Program-made: the position numbers and the translations under genes
Assembly (NCBI GenBank): GCA_002898615.1
Contig: BEIB01000052.1
Coordinates: 1-5,372, forward strand
Length of the DNA: 5,372 nt
Reading direction: 5' to 3'
Origin: a bacterium HR25
GTDB lineage: Bacteria > Chloroflexota > Dehalococcoidia > SM23-28-2 > HRbin24
Shown: in pieces, positions 1 through 4,736 of the stretch
How the letters are laid out: the number at the start of each line of letters is the position of its first letter
Position numbering within the stretch: the first letter of the stretch is position 1
Notes under the pieces: model-generated
What the model was told of the DNA's origin: nothing
The model's database searches: none
Seen by the model: only the letters and a program-made list of their open reading frames with translations

Positions 1-88
1 AGAACTCCAGGTTCTCCCGGTAGGCCTGCAGGCGGGAGAGGTCCATGCTGGCCAGGCGCTGGGGCAGGGGGACGGTCTCGGCGACCAC
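1..88 (-). CDS. Probable phage portal protein, N-terminal fragment (runs off left edge)
   Basis: Only the first 29 codons are present. A GTG start at 88-86 follows a strong ribosome binding site (AAAGGAGGT at 105-97, 9 nt gap after GGAGG). The peptide begins VVAETVPLPQRLASMDLSRL and continues with QAYRENLEF. Phage portal proteins often begin with a short leader followed by a helix of the form L-x-x-Y-R-x-x-L-x-F-Y, and the visible residues fit that up to the edge. Its place after a large terminase and a small HTH protein also fits, since the portal gene normally follows the terminase. The portal forms the dodecameric ring at the capsid vertex through which the terminase pumps DNA. The ribosome binding site overlaps the stop codon of the preceding gene (97-95), which suggests translational coupling. 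The reading frame is convincing; the portal identity is inferred from position and a short motif. Confidence 0.55.
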   Translation of the reverse strand, partial: MVAETVPLPQRLASMDLSRLQAYRENLEF

Positions 89-94
89 GCTATG

Positions 95-412
95 CTACCT
101 CCTTTCGGCGGCCGGCCGCTGGCGGGCCTTCTCCAGGGCCCGGAAGACGGTGCGACGGGAGACGCGGAAGCGGCGGGCCAGCTCCTCTATGCCCACCCCC
201 TGGAGGCGCAGGGCGATGATCTGCTGGTCGCGGTGGGCGTTGAGGATGGCCCGCAGTCCACCCGGCTCATCGTATCGGCAGCGGGGCAGGGGGCAGGTGA
301 GGCAGTGAGGGTGGATATCGCACCCCTCGTCCCGGTATTCCGTGTGCTCTGGCAGGGCGTCCTCCCGCACCCTGGGCAGGGCCGTGAGGCCCAGGGCCTT
401 CTCCTTCACCAT
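95..412 (-). CDS. Small Cys/His-cluster helix-turn-helix protein of a phage packaging operon
   Basis: A 105-aa protein of unknown precise function. The N-terminal half holds a cluster with C31, H34, H36, C37, C40 and C45 (C-x5-C-x2-C-x4-C, with CPLPRCRYDEP at 40-50), which looks like a small zinc or possibly Fe-S binding site. The C-terminal half (about 62-96) is a helix-turn-helix of the resolvase/sigma-like kind: EELARRFRVSRRTVFRALEK, with the recognition helix in VSRRTVFRALEKAR. DNA binding is therefore likely. The start at 412-410 overlaps the end of the terminase gene (ATGGTGA, 7 nt) and has a strong site GGAGGTGAG at 424-416; the stop TAG lies inside the next gene's ribosome binding site. 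Lying between TerL and the portal with no recognisable small terminase, it might recognise packaging DNA or act as a regulator; both are inference. The gene is convincing, the role is not known. Confidence 0.8.
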   Translation of the reverse strand: MVKEKALGLTALPRVREDALPEHTEYRDEGCDIHPHCLTCPLPRCRYDEPGGLRAILNAHRDQQIIALRLQGVGIEELARRFRVSRRTVFRALEKARQRPAAERR

Positions 413-1800
413 GCTCTCACCTCCGATAGCCGTCCGCGGGCGGTCCGCGGCCCCTGGAGGCCCCGGGCCGCCTCCACCGTCAGGGCCAGGCTCACCAGAT
501 AATCGTCGTGGCCCTGGCCCGCCTCCACGTAGAAGCTCATGGTGCGGTTGGGCCGGTAGGCGGCCCGCGCCAGCTCTAGCTCTCGCCAGAGGGCGGCCGC
601 CTCGGCGGAGCCGTCCGGGGCGTAGAGCTTGAGGCGACCGCCGTTGATGGCCGCCAGGAGCCCGTAGCCGAGCCGGGACTTGGTCTCCGCCGTGAAGCGG
701 AGGGCCGCCACCGTCTCCTCGCCCAGGGAGCGGGCCAGGAGGCGGGCCAGCGTCTCCCCCAGGCCGCTGGCGTCCACCGCCAGCCGCCGCACCCGCCAGA
801 GGTGACGCAGCAGGTCCACCAACTGGGCGTGGAGGGCCTCGTGGGGCTCGCCCGTCCAGGCACGGTGCTCCACCACCTCCAGCCGGGGCTCCTGGACGAA
901 GGCGTCCGGGGGCGGCCAGTGGACGCGGGCAATGGTGAGGACGGTGGCGTCGTGCTGGCCCGTCGTCCCTGGCAGGTCCTGGCCGCCCACGTCCAGCCCC
1001 GCCACGTAGACCTCCCCTGGCCGGGGCGCCGCCTGGCGGGGGTGCCCACCCCGGAGCTGGGCCAACTGGCCGGGCGAGAGGAGCCTGCCCCCGCCGCCGA
1101 TGCTGCGGAGGGTGTACTGGGTCAGGAAGAGGGGGTGCTCCTCCCCCAGGCGCTGCCGCTCCCCCTCCACGAAGCGGGCATAGGCCGGGCTGTGCTCCGC
1201 CACCGCTGTCCAGTCGAACTGGAAGTGGCGGCGCACGCCGTCCCGCCGCTCCAGCTCCAGATGGTGCTCCCGCATCTCCTCCAGCATGGTGGTGCCGTCC
1301 CAGGGAGTGCCATAGAAGACGATGGTGGCGCCGTGGGCGGCCGCCATGGGCAGGAAGTCCCGCTGGAACTTCTCACGTCCCACCTCCTGGGCCTCGTCCA
1401 CCTCCAGCAGGAGGGTGGCGGTGTGCCCCACCACGTGGGCCCCGGGCTCGGCGGAGAGGAAAAGCTGGCGGGCCCTCCCCAGGCGCACGGCCCGTCCCTC
1501 CTCCAGGGCCGCCAGCTCCCTCAGCCCCGCCTCCTCCAGGCGCTCCCAGAGGCGGCGCAGGCTGATGCGGGCCTGGGGGTCGAAGGTGGGGGCGCACTTG
1601 ATGAGCACCTCCGGCCGATGCAGGTGGCGGGCCAGCAGGTAGAGCTCCACCTGGGCCGAGAGCTCGTTCTTCCCCGCCTGACGGGCCATCATCACCGAGA
1701 GGGTGAGGGCACGGCGTTCCCGCACGCTGGCCACGATGGCCCGCGCCACCGCCACCTGATAGGGCCGCAAGACGATGCCGAGGGGGGACGACCTGGCCAC
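406..1800 (-). CDS. terL: Phage terminase large subunit (ATPase and nuclease)
   Basis: A 464-aa protein of normal length for large terminases, the motor that pumps viral DNA into the procapsid and cuts it. The ATPase half shows a Walker A-like motif ARQAGKNE at 39-46 (K44), a Walker B LLLEVDEAQE at 130-139 (D135, E136) and a coupling motif FYGTPWDGTT at 162-171. The nuclease half has the three acidic sites of an RNase H fold: D270 in VAGLDVGG, D343 in LAVDASGLGE, and D432/D433 in GHDDYLVSLAL. All key residues are present, so the protein looks intact. The GTG start at 1800-1798 has GGAGGTG at 1812-1806 with a 7-nt gap after GGAGG. It is the first gene of the leftward operon and begins about 20 nt after a promoter whose spacer holds a GAAC-N4-GTTC palindrome. 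No small terminase lies upstream. Base composition resembles the host genes nearby, so the element is either old or from a similar host range. Confidence 0.93.
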   Translation of the reverse strand: MARSSPLGIVLRPYQVAVARAIVASVRERRALTLSVMMARQAGKNELSAQVELYLLARHLHRPEVLIKCAPTFDPQARISLRRLWERLEEAGLRELAALEEGRAVRLGRARQLFLSAEPGAHVVGHTATLLLEVDEAQEVGREKFQRDFLPMAAAHGATIVFYGTPWDGTTMLEEMREHHLELERRDGVRRHFQFDWTAVAEHSPAYARFVEGERQRLGEEHPLFLTQYTLRSIGGGGRLLSPGQLAQLRGGHPRQAAPRPGEVYVAGLDVGGQDLPGTTGQHDATVLTIARVHWPPPDAFVQEPRLEVVEHRAWTGEPHEALHAQLVDLLRHLWRVRRLAVDASGLGETLARLLARSLGEETVAALRFTAETKSRLGYGLLAAINGGRLKLYAPDGSAEAAALWRELELARAAYRPNRTMSFYVEAGQGHDDYLVSLALTVEAARGLQGPRTARGRLSEVRAW

Positions 1801-1822
1801 CGCTGCACCTCCGATGGCCCGA

Positions 1823-1852
1823 AAGATAGAACAAATGTTCCAGAAACGTCAA
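1823..1852 (-). promoter_or_regulatory. Leftward promoter of the terminase operon
   Basis: On the minus strand, -35 TTGACG (1852-1847) is followed by an 18-nt spacer and -10 TATCTT (1828-1823), a good housekeeping-sigma match. Transcription should start near 1816, just before the terminase ribosome binding site. The last 12 nt of the spacer are a perfect GAAC-N4-GTTC palindrome that abuts the -10, so a bound repressor would block RNA polymerase directly. Confidence 0.75.
1829..1840. promoter_or_regulatory. SOS box-like operator 1 (GAACAAATGTTC)
   Basis: A perfect GAAC-N4-GTTC palindrome. The centre AAAT also fits the RNRY centre of the Bacillus LexA consensus CGAACRNRYGTTCG; only the outermost C/G bases differ. 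It lies between the -35 and -10 of the leftward promoter, touching the -10. Binding by LexA is inferred from the motif; a phage repressor with similar specificity is the alternative. Confidence 0.75.
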
Positions 1853-1890
1853 GAGGCGGCTGGCAACGCCCCGCCTGCCCCGGGAGGGGG

Positions 1891-1920
1891 TTGACAGTGA
1901 GAGAATGTTTGTTCTATTTT
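1891..1920 (+). promoter_or_regulatory. Rightward promoter of the zinc-ribbon gene
   Basis: A perfect -35 TTGACA (1891-1896), an 18-nt spacer and a -10 TATTTT (1915-1920). Predicted transcription start is near 1927, giving a leader of about 35 nt before the ATG at 1961. The spacer repeats the layout of the leftward promoter: 6 nt, then a 12-nt GAA-type palindrome, then the -10. Confidence 0.75.
1903..1914. promoter_or_regulatory. SOS box-like operator 2 (one mismatch)
   Basis: GAATGTTTGTTC. Read on the minus strand it is GAACAAACATTC, which matches GAAC-RNRY-GTTC except for one base in the second arm. It occupies the final 12 nt of the rightward promoter spacer, exactly as operator 1 does in the leftward promoter. 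The imperfect arm suggests weaker binding, perhaps helped by operator 3. Confidence 0.65.
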
Positions 1921-1922
1921 AA

Positions 1923-1934
1923 GAACACAAGTTC
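1923..1934. promoter_or_regulatory. SOS box-like operator 3 (GAACACAAGTTC)
   Basis: A perfect GAAC-N4-GTTC palindrome, extended by one base each side (AGAAC/GTTCT). It starts 3 nt after the rightward -10 and covers the expected transcription start. Its start is 20 nt from that of operator 2, close to two helical turns, so repressors on both sites would sit on the same DNA face. Confidence 0.72.
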
Positions 1935-1960
1935 TGTAGAGGTGCCGATGGGAGGTGGCC

Positions 1961-2125
1961 ATGGCTAGCGTAAGCCCCGCCGTCCAGATGCGTCTGCCCC
2001 TCTTCCCCCAGCGCCGCTGCCCCTGCTGCGGCGGCCCCGTGGCCCGTGGCGAGGGCCTCCTCGCCTGCGTCATCTGCGGCTTCGCCCACCCGCTGCGGCC
2101 GCGGCGGTCCGTCCGGAGGGGCTAG
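1961..2125 (+). CDS. Small zinc-ribbon protein, divergent partner of the terminase operon
   Basis: A 54-aa basic protein. Two CxxC pairs, C20-P-C-C23 and C36-V-I-C39, are 12 residues apart and each is followed by glycine (CPCCGG ... CVICG), a classic zinc-ribbon layout. The tail (RPRRSVRRG) is strongly basic, which would suit nucleic acid binding. The ATG at 1961 has a strong site GGGAGGTG about 5 nt upstream, and the gene follows the rightward SOS box-like promoter at 1891-1920. I do not recognise a named family. Because it shares its control region with the terminase operon it could belong to the phage-like element, for example as a small transcription factor. That is inference, and a host zinc-ribbon protein of unknown function is equally possible. 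No clear terminator follows, so transcription may continue into scpB. Confidence 0.72.
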   Translation: MASVSPAVQMRLPLFPQRRCPCCGGPVARGEGLLACVICGFAHPLRPRRSVRRG

Positions 2126-2154
2126 GCCCTCTGGAGCCTCCCCTCGCCGGGCGC

Positions 2155-2160
2155 TATCAT
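2155..2160 (+). promoter_or_regulatory. Possible -10 box upstream of scpB
   Basis: TATCAT matches five of six bases of the -10 consensus. The best -35 with a 17-nt spacer, TGGAGC (2132-2137), matches only three of six. A start near 2167 would put the 5' end at or next to the GTG at 2168, allowing leaderless translation. Weak evidence. Confidence 0.35.
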
Positions 2161-2169
2161 TCCCGGAGT

Positions 2170-2190
2170 GGGCGCCCGCCCCGGGCGCCC
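2170..2190 (+). repeat. Perfect 9-bp inverted repeat just before or within the scpB start
   Basis: GGGCGCCCG (2170-2178), a CCC loop and CGGGCGCCC (2182-2190) form a very stable GC hairpin. There is no following T run, so it is not a standard intrinsic terminator. It ends 7 nt before the ATG at 2198 and lies inside the reading frame if scpB starts at the GTG at 2168. It may hinder or set translation initiation. Confidence 0.6.
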
Positions 2191-2197
2191 GGCGAGC

Positions 2198-2728
2198 ATG
2201 GAAGAGGAGCGACCTCCCCTCAAAACGGTGCTGGAGGGCATCCTCTACCTGGCGGATGCCCCCGTCTCCCTGTCCCGTCTGGCCAGCGTGGCCGAGGCGC
2301 CTCCCGAGGCCGTGGAGGCGGAGCTGGAGGCCCTGGCCCAGGAGCTGCGGGGCCGCGGCGTCCGTATCCAGCGCAGCGGCGACGCCGTGCAGATGGTCAC
2401 CGCCCCCGAACTCGCCCCCTACGTGGAGCGCTTCCTGGGCGTCGCCCAGGACGACCGCCTCTCCCGCGCCGCCCTGGAGACCCTGGCCATCATCGCCTAC
2501 AAACAGCCCATCACCCGCAGCGACATCGAGGCGATACGGGGCGTGGGCTGTGAGCGGGCCATCGCTTCCCTCAAGGCCCGGGGCCTCATCACCGAGGTCG
2601 GCCGCGCCGACCGCCCGGGTCGGCCCTACCTCTACGGCACCACCTTCCGCTTCCTGGAGCACTTCGGTCTGGAGCGCCCCGAAGACCTCCCGCCCTTGAC
2701 GCCGCCGCCAGACCAGCAGGAACATTAA
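2198..2728 (+). CDS. scpB: Segregation and condensation protein ScpB
   Basis: A 176-aa protein. ScpB is the dimeric winged-helix (kite) subunit that, with the kleisin ScpA, completes the SMC condensin that compacts and separates the chromosome in the cytoplasm. The first winged helix covers about residues 7-75 (LKTVLEGILYLADAPVSLSRLA). The second holds the family signature LSRAALETLAIIAYKQPIT at 88-106 followed by RSDIEAIRGV, and GRPYLYGTTFRFLEHFGL at 141-158. Length is typical. The start is uncertain: the ATG at 2198 gives the usual short lead-in, but there is no ribosome binding site, and the in-frame GTG at 2168 could be used on a leaderless transcript, adding 10 residues. scpA, usually the neighbour, is absent; the upstream neighbours here are a zinc-ribbon gene and a phage packaging operon. 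The function is firm, the start is not. Confidence 0.95.
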   Translation: MEEERPPLKTVLEGILYLADAPVSLSRLASVAEAPPEAVEAELEALAQELRGRGVRIQRSGDAVQMVTAPELAPYVERFLGVAQDDRLSRAALETLAIIAYKQPITRSDIEAIRGVGCERAIASLKARGLITEVGRADRPGRPYLYGTTFRFLEHFGLERPEDLPPLTPPPDQQEH

Positions 2729-2785
2729 AGGGCGAGGCCGGGCACCTTACCCTAGGCTGCCTGGAGAGGTGGAGGGGCCACGAGC

Positions 2786-3100
2786 ATGACGGTGGGGCTG
2801 CTGCGCATCTGGCTGCGCCTGCCCGAGAACCACTCCCTCAAGGGCAAGCGACAGCTCGTCCGCTCCCTGACGGCGCGCCTGCAGAGCCGCTTCAATGTCT
2901 CCGTCGCTGAGGTCGACGACCAGGACCTCTGGCAGATGACCTCCCTGGGCATCTCCTGCGTCACCAACTCGGAGCGCCACGCCCACGAAGTCCTGGCCGC
3001 CGTCGTCAGCTACATCCGCTCCCAACGCCTCGACCTGGAGCTGGTGGACTACCGCACCGAGGTGATCCACGCCCTGAGCGGCAGCCGCTTCCAGCTCTAG
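2786..3100 (+). CDS. DUF503 family protein (YlxP-like)
   Basis: A 104-aa protein of the DUF503 family, named after Bacillus YlxP, which is encoded in the nusA-infB-rbfA region; its biochemical role is not established, though that location hints at translation or ribosome biogenesis. The family marks are the N-terminal strand and helix with HSLKGKRQLVRSL at 16-28, the central FNVSVAEVDDQDLWQ at 36-50 and SLGISCVTNS at 53-62. Length is normal. The ATG at 2786 has GGAGGGG at 2771-2777, about 10 nt from GGAGG to the start. It lies 57 nt after scpB on the same strand and could be co-transcribed. Its stop TAG (3098-3100) shares the palindrome CTAG with the stop of the converging hydrolase gene, so the two genes overlap by 4 nt. 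Confidence 0.93.
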   Translation: MTVGLLRIWLRLPENHSLKGKRQLVRSLTARLQSRFNVSVAEVDDQDLWQMTSLGISCVTNSERHAHEVLAAVVSYIRSQRLDLELVDYRTEVIHALSGSRFQL

Positions 3101-3972
3101 GGCCCCAGATAACGACGGAAGAACCCCCCCACCCGCTGGCAGTACTCGTCCGGGCAGTCCAGGCGGGCCAGGGCGTGGTGGCAGTTGGGCACCACCCACA
3201 GCTCCTTGGGCTTGCCGGCCCTCTCGTACAGCTCCAGGCACTGCTCCAGAGGGACGAAGGAGTCGCAGTCGCCGCAGATGAAGAGCACCGGCCGGGGCGC
3301 TATCCGGCCCACCCAGTCCACCGGCCGCACCTCCCGCGCCCGGAAGCCTGCCAGAAGCTCGCCCAGGCGAAGGCTCACGCGGGCCGCCCCCAGCAGGAGA
3401 GGCCAGGGTGTCCACTGCCGCACCCGCCTCTCCAGCAGCCGCTCCAGGTCAGGATAGGCCGAGTCCGCCACCACCGCCCCGATATCGGGGCAGCGGGCGG
3501 CGGCCATGATAGCGGCCGCCCCGCCCATGGAGATGCCCAGCACGCCGATGGCCGCCCCCGGCGCCCGCTCCCGTGCGGCCCGCACCGCTGCCAGCACGTC
3601 CAGCGTCTCCTGGGCGCCCAGGGTGGTCCAGCTCCCCTCGCTCTTCCCGCAGCCCCGGAAATCGAAGAGCAGCACGTTGTAGCCTAGGTCGTTCAGGTGC
3701 AACCCCAGGTCATAAGGCTCGACCAGGCTGCGGAAATAGCCATGGCAGAGGAGGACCACAGGCCAGCCCTCCCTCCCGGGAAGCCAGAGGCCCCGCAGGC
3801 GGAGGCCGTCTAGGCTGGAGAAGTAGAACTCCTCGCCCCGCAGCTCCGCGGAAGGAGAGGGCCAGCGCCCGGGGTGAACCCAGCGCCAGCTCACGTAGCC
3901 GAGGGCGCCAGCCCCCAGCCCTCCCAGCAACCCCACGCCCAGCCACCAGAGCCTGGACAGAGAGACGCCCAT
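3097..3972 (-). CDS. Membrane-anchored alpha/beta hydrolase
   Basis: A 291-aa serine hydrolase-fold protein. A hydrophobic segment at about 9-27 (WWLGVGLLGGLGAGALGYV) followed by basic residues looks like an N-terminal membrane anchor or uncleaved signal. The fold marks follow in order: the HG oxyanion region LLCHGYF at 74-80, FDFRGCGKSEG at 103-113, the nucleophile elbow GISMGG with S148, the probable acid D237 in ICGDCDSFVP, and the catalytic His at H265 or H266 in PNCHHAL. The catalytic triad is thus complete. This resembles the BAAT/FrsA/ABHD13-like group that includes esterases and peptidases; the substrate cannot be told. Nine cysteines, several near the active site, are more than expected. 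The start ATG at 3972 has a weak ribosome binding site (GGTGA, 4 nt away). It follows the RodZ-like gene by 41 nt on the same strand, probably as an operon. Confidence 0.9.
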   Translation of the reverse strand: MGVSLSRLWWLGVGLLGGLGAGALGYVSWRWVHPGRWPSPSAELRGEEFYFSSLDGLRLRGLWLPGREGWPVVLLCHGYFRSLVEPYDLGLHLNDLGYNVLLFDFRGCGKSEGSWTTLGAQETLDVLAAVRAARERAPGAAIGVLGISMGGAAAIMAAARCPDIGAVVADSAYPDLERLLERRVRQWTPWPLLLGAARVSLRLGELLAGFRAREVRPVDWVGRIAPRPVLFICGDCDSFVPLEQCLELYERAGKPKELWVVPNCHHALARLDCPDEYCQRVGGFFRRYLGP

Positions 3973-4013
3973 ACTGTCACCGCGGAGGAGCGGACAGCCC
4001 GCCGCCGGAGGGG

Positions 4014-4631
4014 CTAGCGGCTGACCACCAGCACCAGGGCGCTCCCGGGCGCCAGGGCCTCGCCGGCGTCCGGGCTCTGGGCCAGCACCTCGCCCCTGGG
4101 GCCTCCTCCCTCCGTCCCCACCAGGACAAAGTTGATCCCCTGGGCCTGCAACGTGCGGGCGGCCGTGGCCACGTCCTGGCCCACCAGCCCCGGCGTCGAG
4201 AGCCCCACGGCCGGCCGCTCCGGCTGCGCCGGAACGTTCTGGCCCTGCTGCAGAGGGCCGCCGCCCTCGTCCCGGCCCAGCCCGGTCACAGCCGCCACCG
4301 CCAGCAACAGCAGGGAGAGACCCGTCACCAGCACCAGCGCCCGCGTGGCGTAGGTGCGGGGCGGCTCCACTCTCGTCAGGGGGCGCAGACGGGGCTCCTC
4401 CACCTGTCCCACCGGGAGCAGGGGCAACAGCTCGCCAGGGTCGAGGCCCAGATAGCTGGCGTAAGAGCGCAGGAAGCCCCGCGCGTAGACCGGGGGCGGC
4501 AACTGCGAGAACCGCTCGTCCTCCAGGGCCAGGAGGTACTGGCGGGGTATACGGGTGGCCCGCTCCGCCTCCTCGAGGCTGAGCCCTCGCTGGCGCCGGG
4601 CCTCCCGTAGCGTCTCGCCGAGGCGGGTCAT
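4014..4631 (-). CDS. RodZ-like HTH membrane protein with C-terminal PASTA domain
   Basis: A 205-aa bitopic membrane protein. Residues 3-65 are a RodZ-type HTH (LGETLREARRQRGLSLEEAE, then ATRIPRQYLLALEDERFSQL and YARGFLRSYASYLGLDP), nearly diagnostic of the family that links the MreB cytoskeleton to the cell envelope. A transmembrane helix lies at about 98-117 (ALVLVTGLSLLLLAVAAVTG), then a short Gly/Gln/Pro-rich linker. The outer part, about 146-205, reads as one PASTA domain: TPGLVGQDVATAARTLQAQG, then a second strand and QSPDAGEALAPGSALVLVVS. PASTA domains bind peptidoglycan or muropeptides in Ser/Thr kinases and PBPs. The likely role is coupling of cell-wall sensing to shape or division, which is inference. 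The ATG at 4631-4629 has GGAGG (4645-4641) 9 nt upstream and a promoter at 4684-4655. The hydrolase gene follows 41 nt downstream. Confidence 0.88.
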   Translation of the reverse strand: MTRLGETLREARRQRGLSLEEAERATRIPRQYLLALEDERFSQLPPPVYARGFLRSYASYLGLDPGELLPLLPVGQVEEPRLRPLTRVEPPRTYATRALVLVTGLSLLLLAVAAVTGLGRDEGGGPLQQGQNVPAQPERPAVGLSTPGLVGQDVATAARTLQAQGINFVLVGTEGGGPRGEVLAQSPDAGEALAPGSALVLVVSR

Positions 4632-4654
4632 CGCCGGGCCCCTCCGACTTCTCG

Positions 4655-4684
4655 AGTATGGCCACCTGCTAAACCTTCCGTCAA
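4655..4684 (-). promoter_or_regulatory. Leftward promoter of the RodZ-like/hydrolase unit
   Basis: On the minus strand, -35 TTGACG (4684-4679), an 18-nt spacer and -10 CATACT (4660-4655; four of six consensus bases). The -35 and the spacer length are the same as in the terminase promoter, but no GAAC-N4-GTTC palindrome is present. It places the start of transcription about 17 nt before the RodZ-like start codon. Confidence 0.55.
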
Positions 4685-4711
4685 GCTGGAACGCCCCCGA
4701 CGCCGACGCGG

Positions 4712-4717
4712 TATCAT
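4712..4717 (+). promoter_or_regulatory. Possible -10 box upstream of the YihY/BrkB gene
   Basis: TATCAT, the same hexamer as upstream of scpB. No good -35 lies at the usual distance. A start near 4724 would give a short leader containing the GAGG (4725-4728) that serves the ATG at 4737, and would exclude the upstream in-frame ATG at 4716. Weak evidence. Confidence 0.35.
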
Positions 4718-4736
4718 GGAACACGAGGCGAAATTC

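Noticed and set aside
802..1968. A 388-aa open frame on the plus strand opposite the terminase gene
   Set aside because: It is a shadow of terL in GC-rich DNA: low-complexity composition, no recognisable domain, and it runs through the divergent promoter region.
2170..2190. Hairpin as an intrinsic terminator for the zinc-ribbon transcript
   Set aside because: No T run follows, and it sits at the scpB start; any role is more likely in translation.
1919..2725. A 268-aa minus-strand frame opposite scpB and the zinc-ribbon gene
   Set aside because: It is a shadow of a well-supported scpB with no domain of its own.
2747..3415. A 222-aa minus-strand frame opposite the DUF503 gene
   Set aside because: Low-complexity Gly/Ala/Pro/Arg composition overlapping two well-supported genes in other frames.
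4231..4240. GGAACGTTCT inside the RodZ-like gene as another SOS box
   Set aside because: The arms GAAC and GTTC meet with no 4-nt centre, and the site is within coding sequence.
3973..4665. Upstream extension of the hydrolase frame to 522 aa
   Set aside because: The extension is Gly/Ala/Pro/Arg-rich, lies out of frame over the RodZ-like gene, and the hydrolase has a natural N-terminal anchor beginning at the ATG at 3972.
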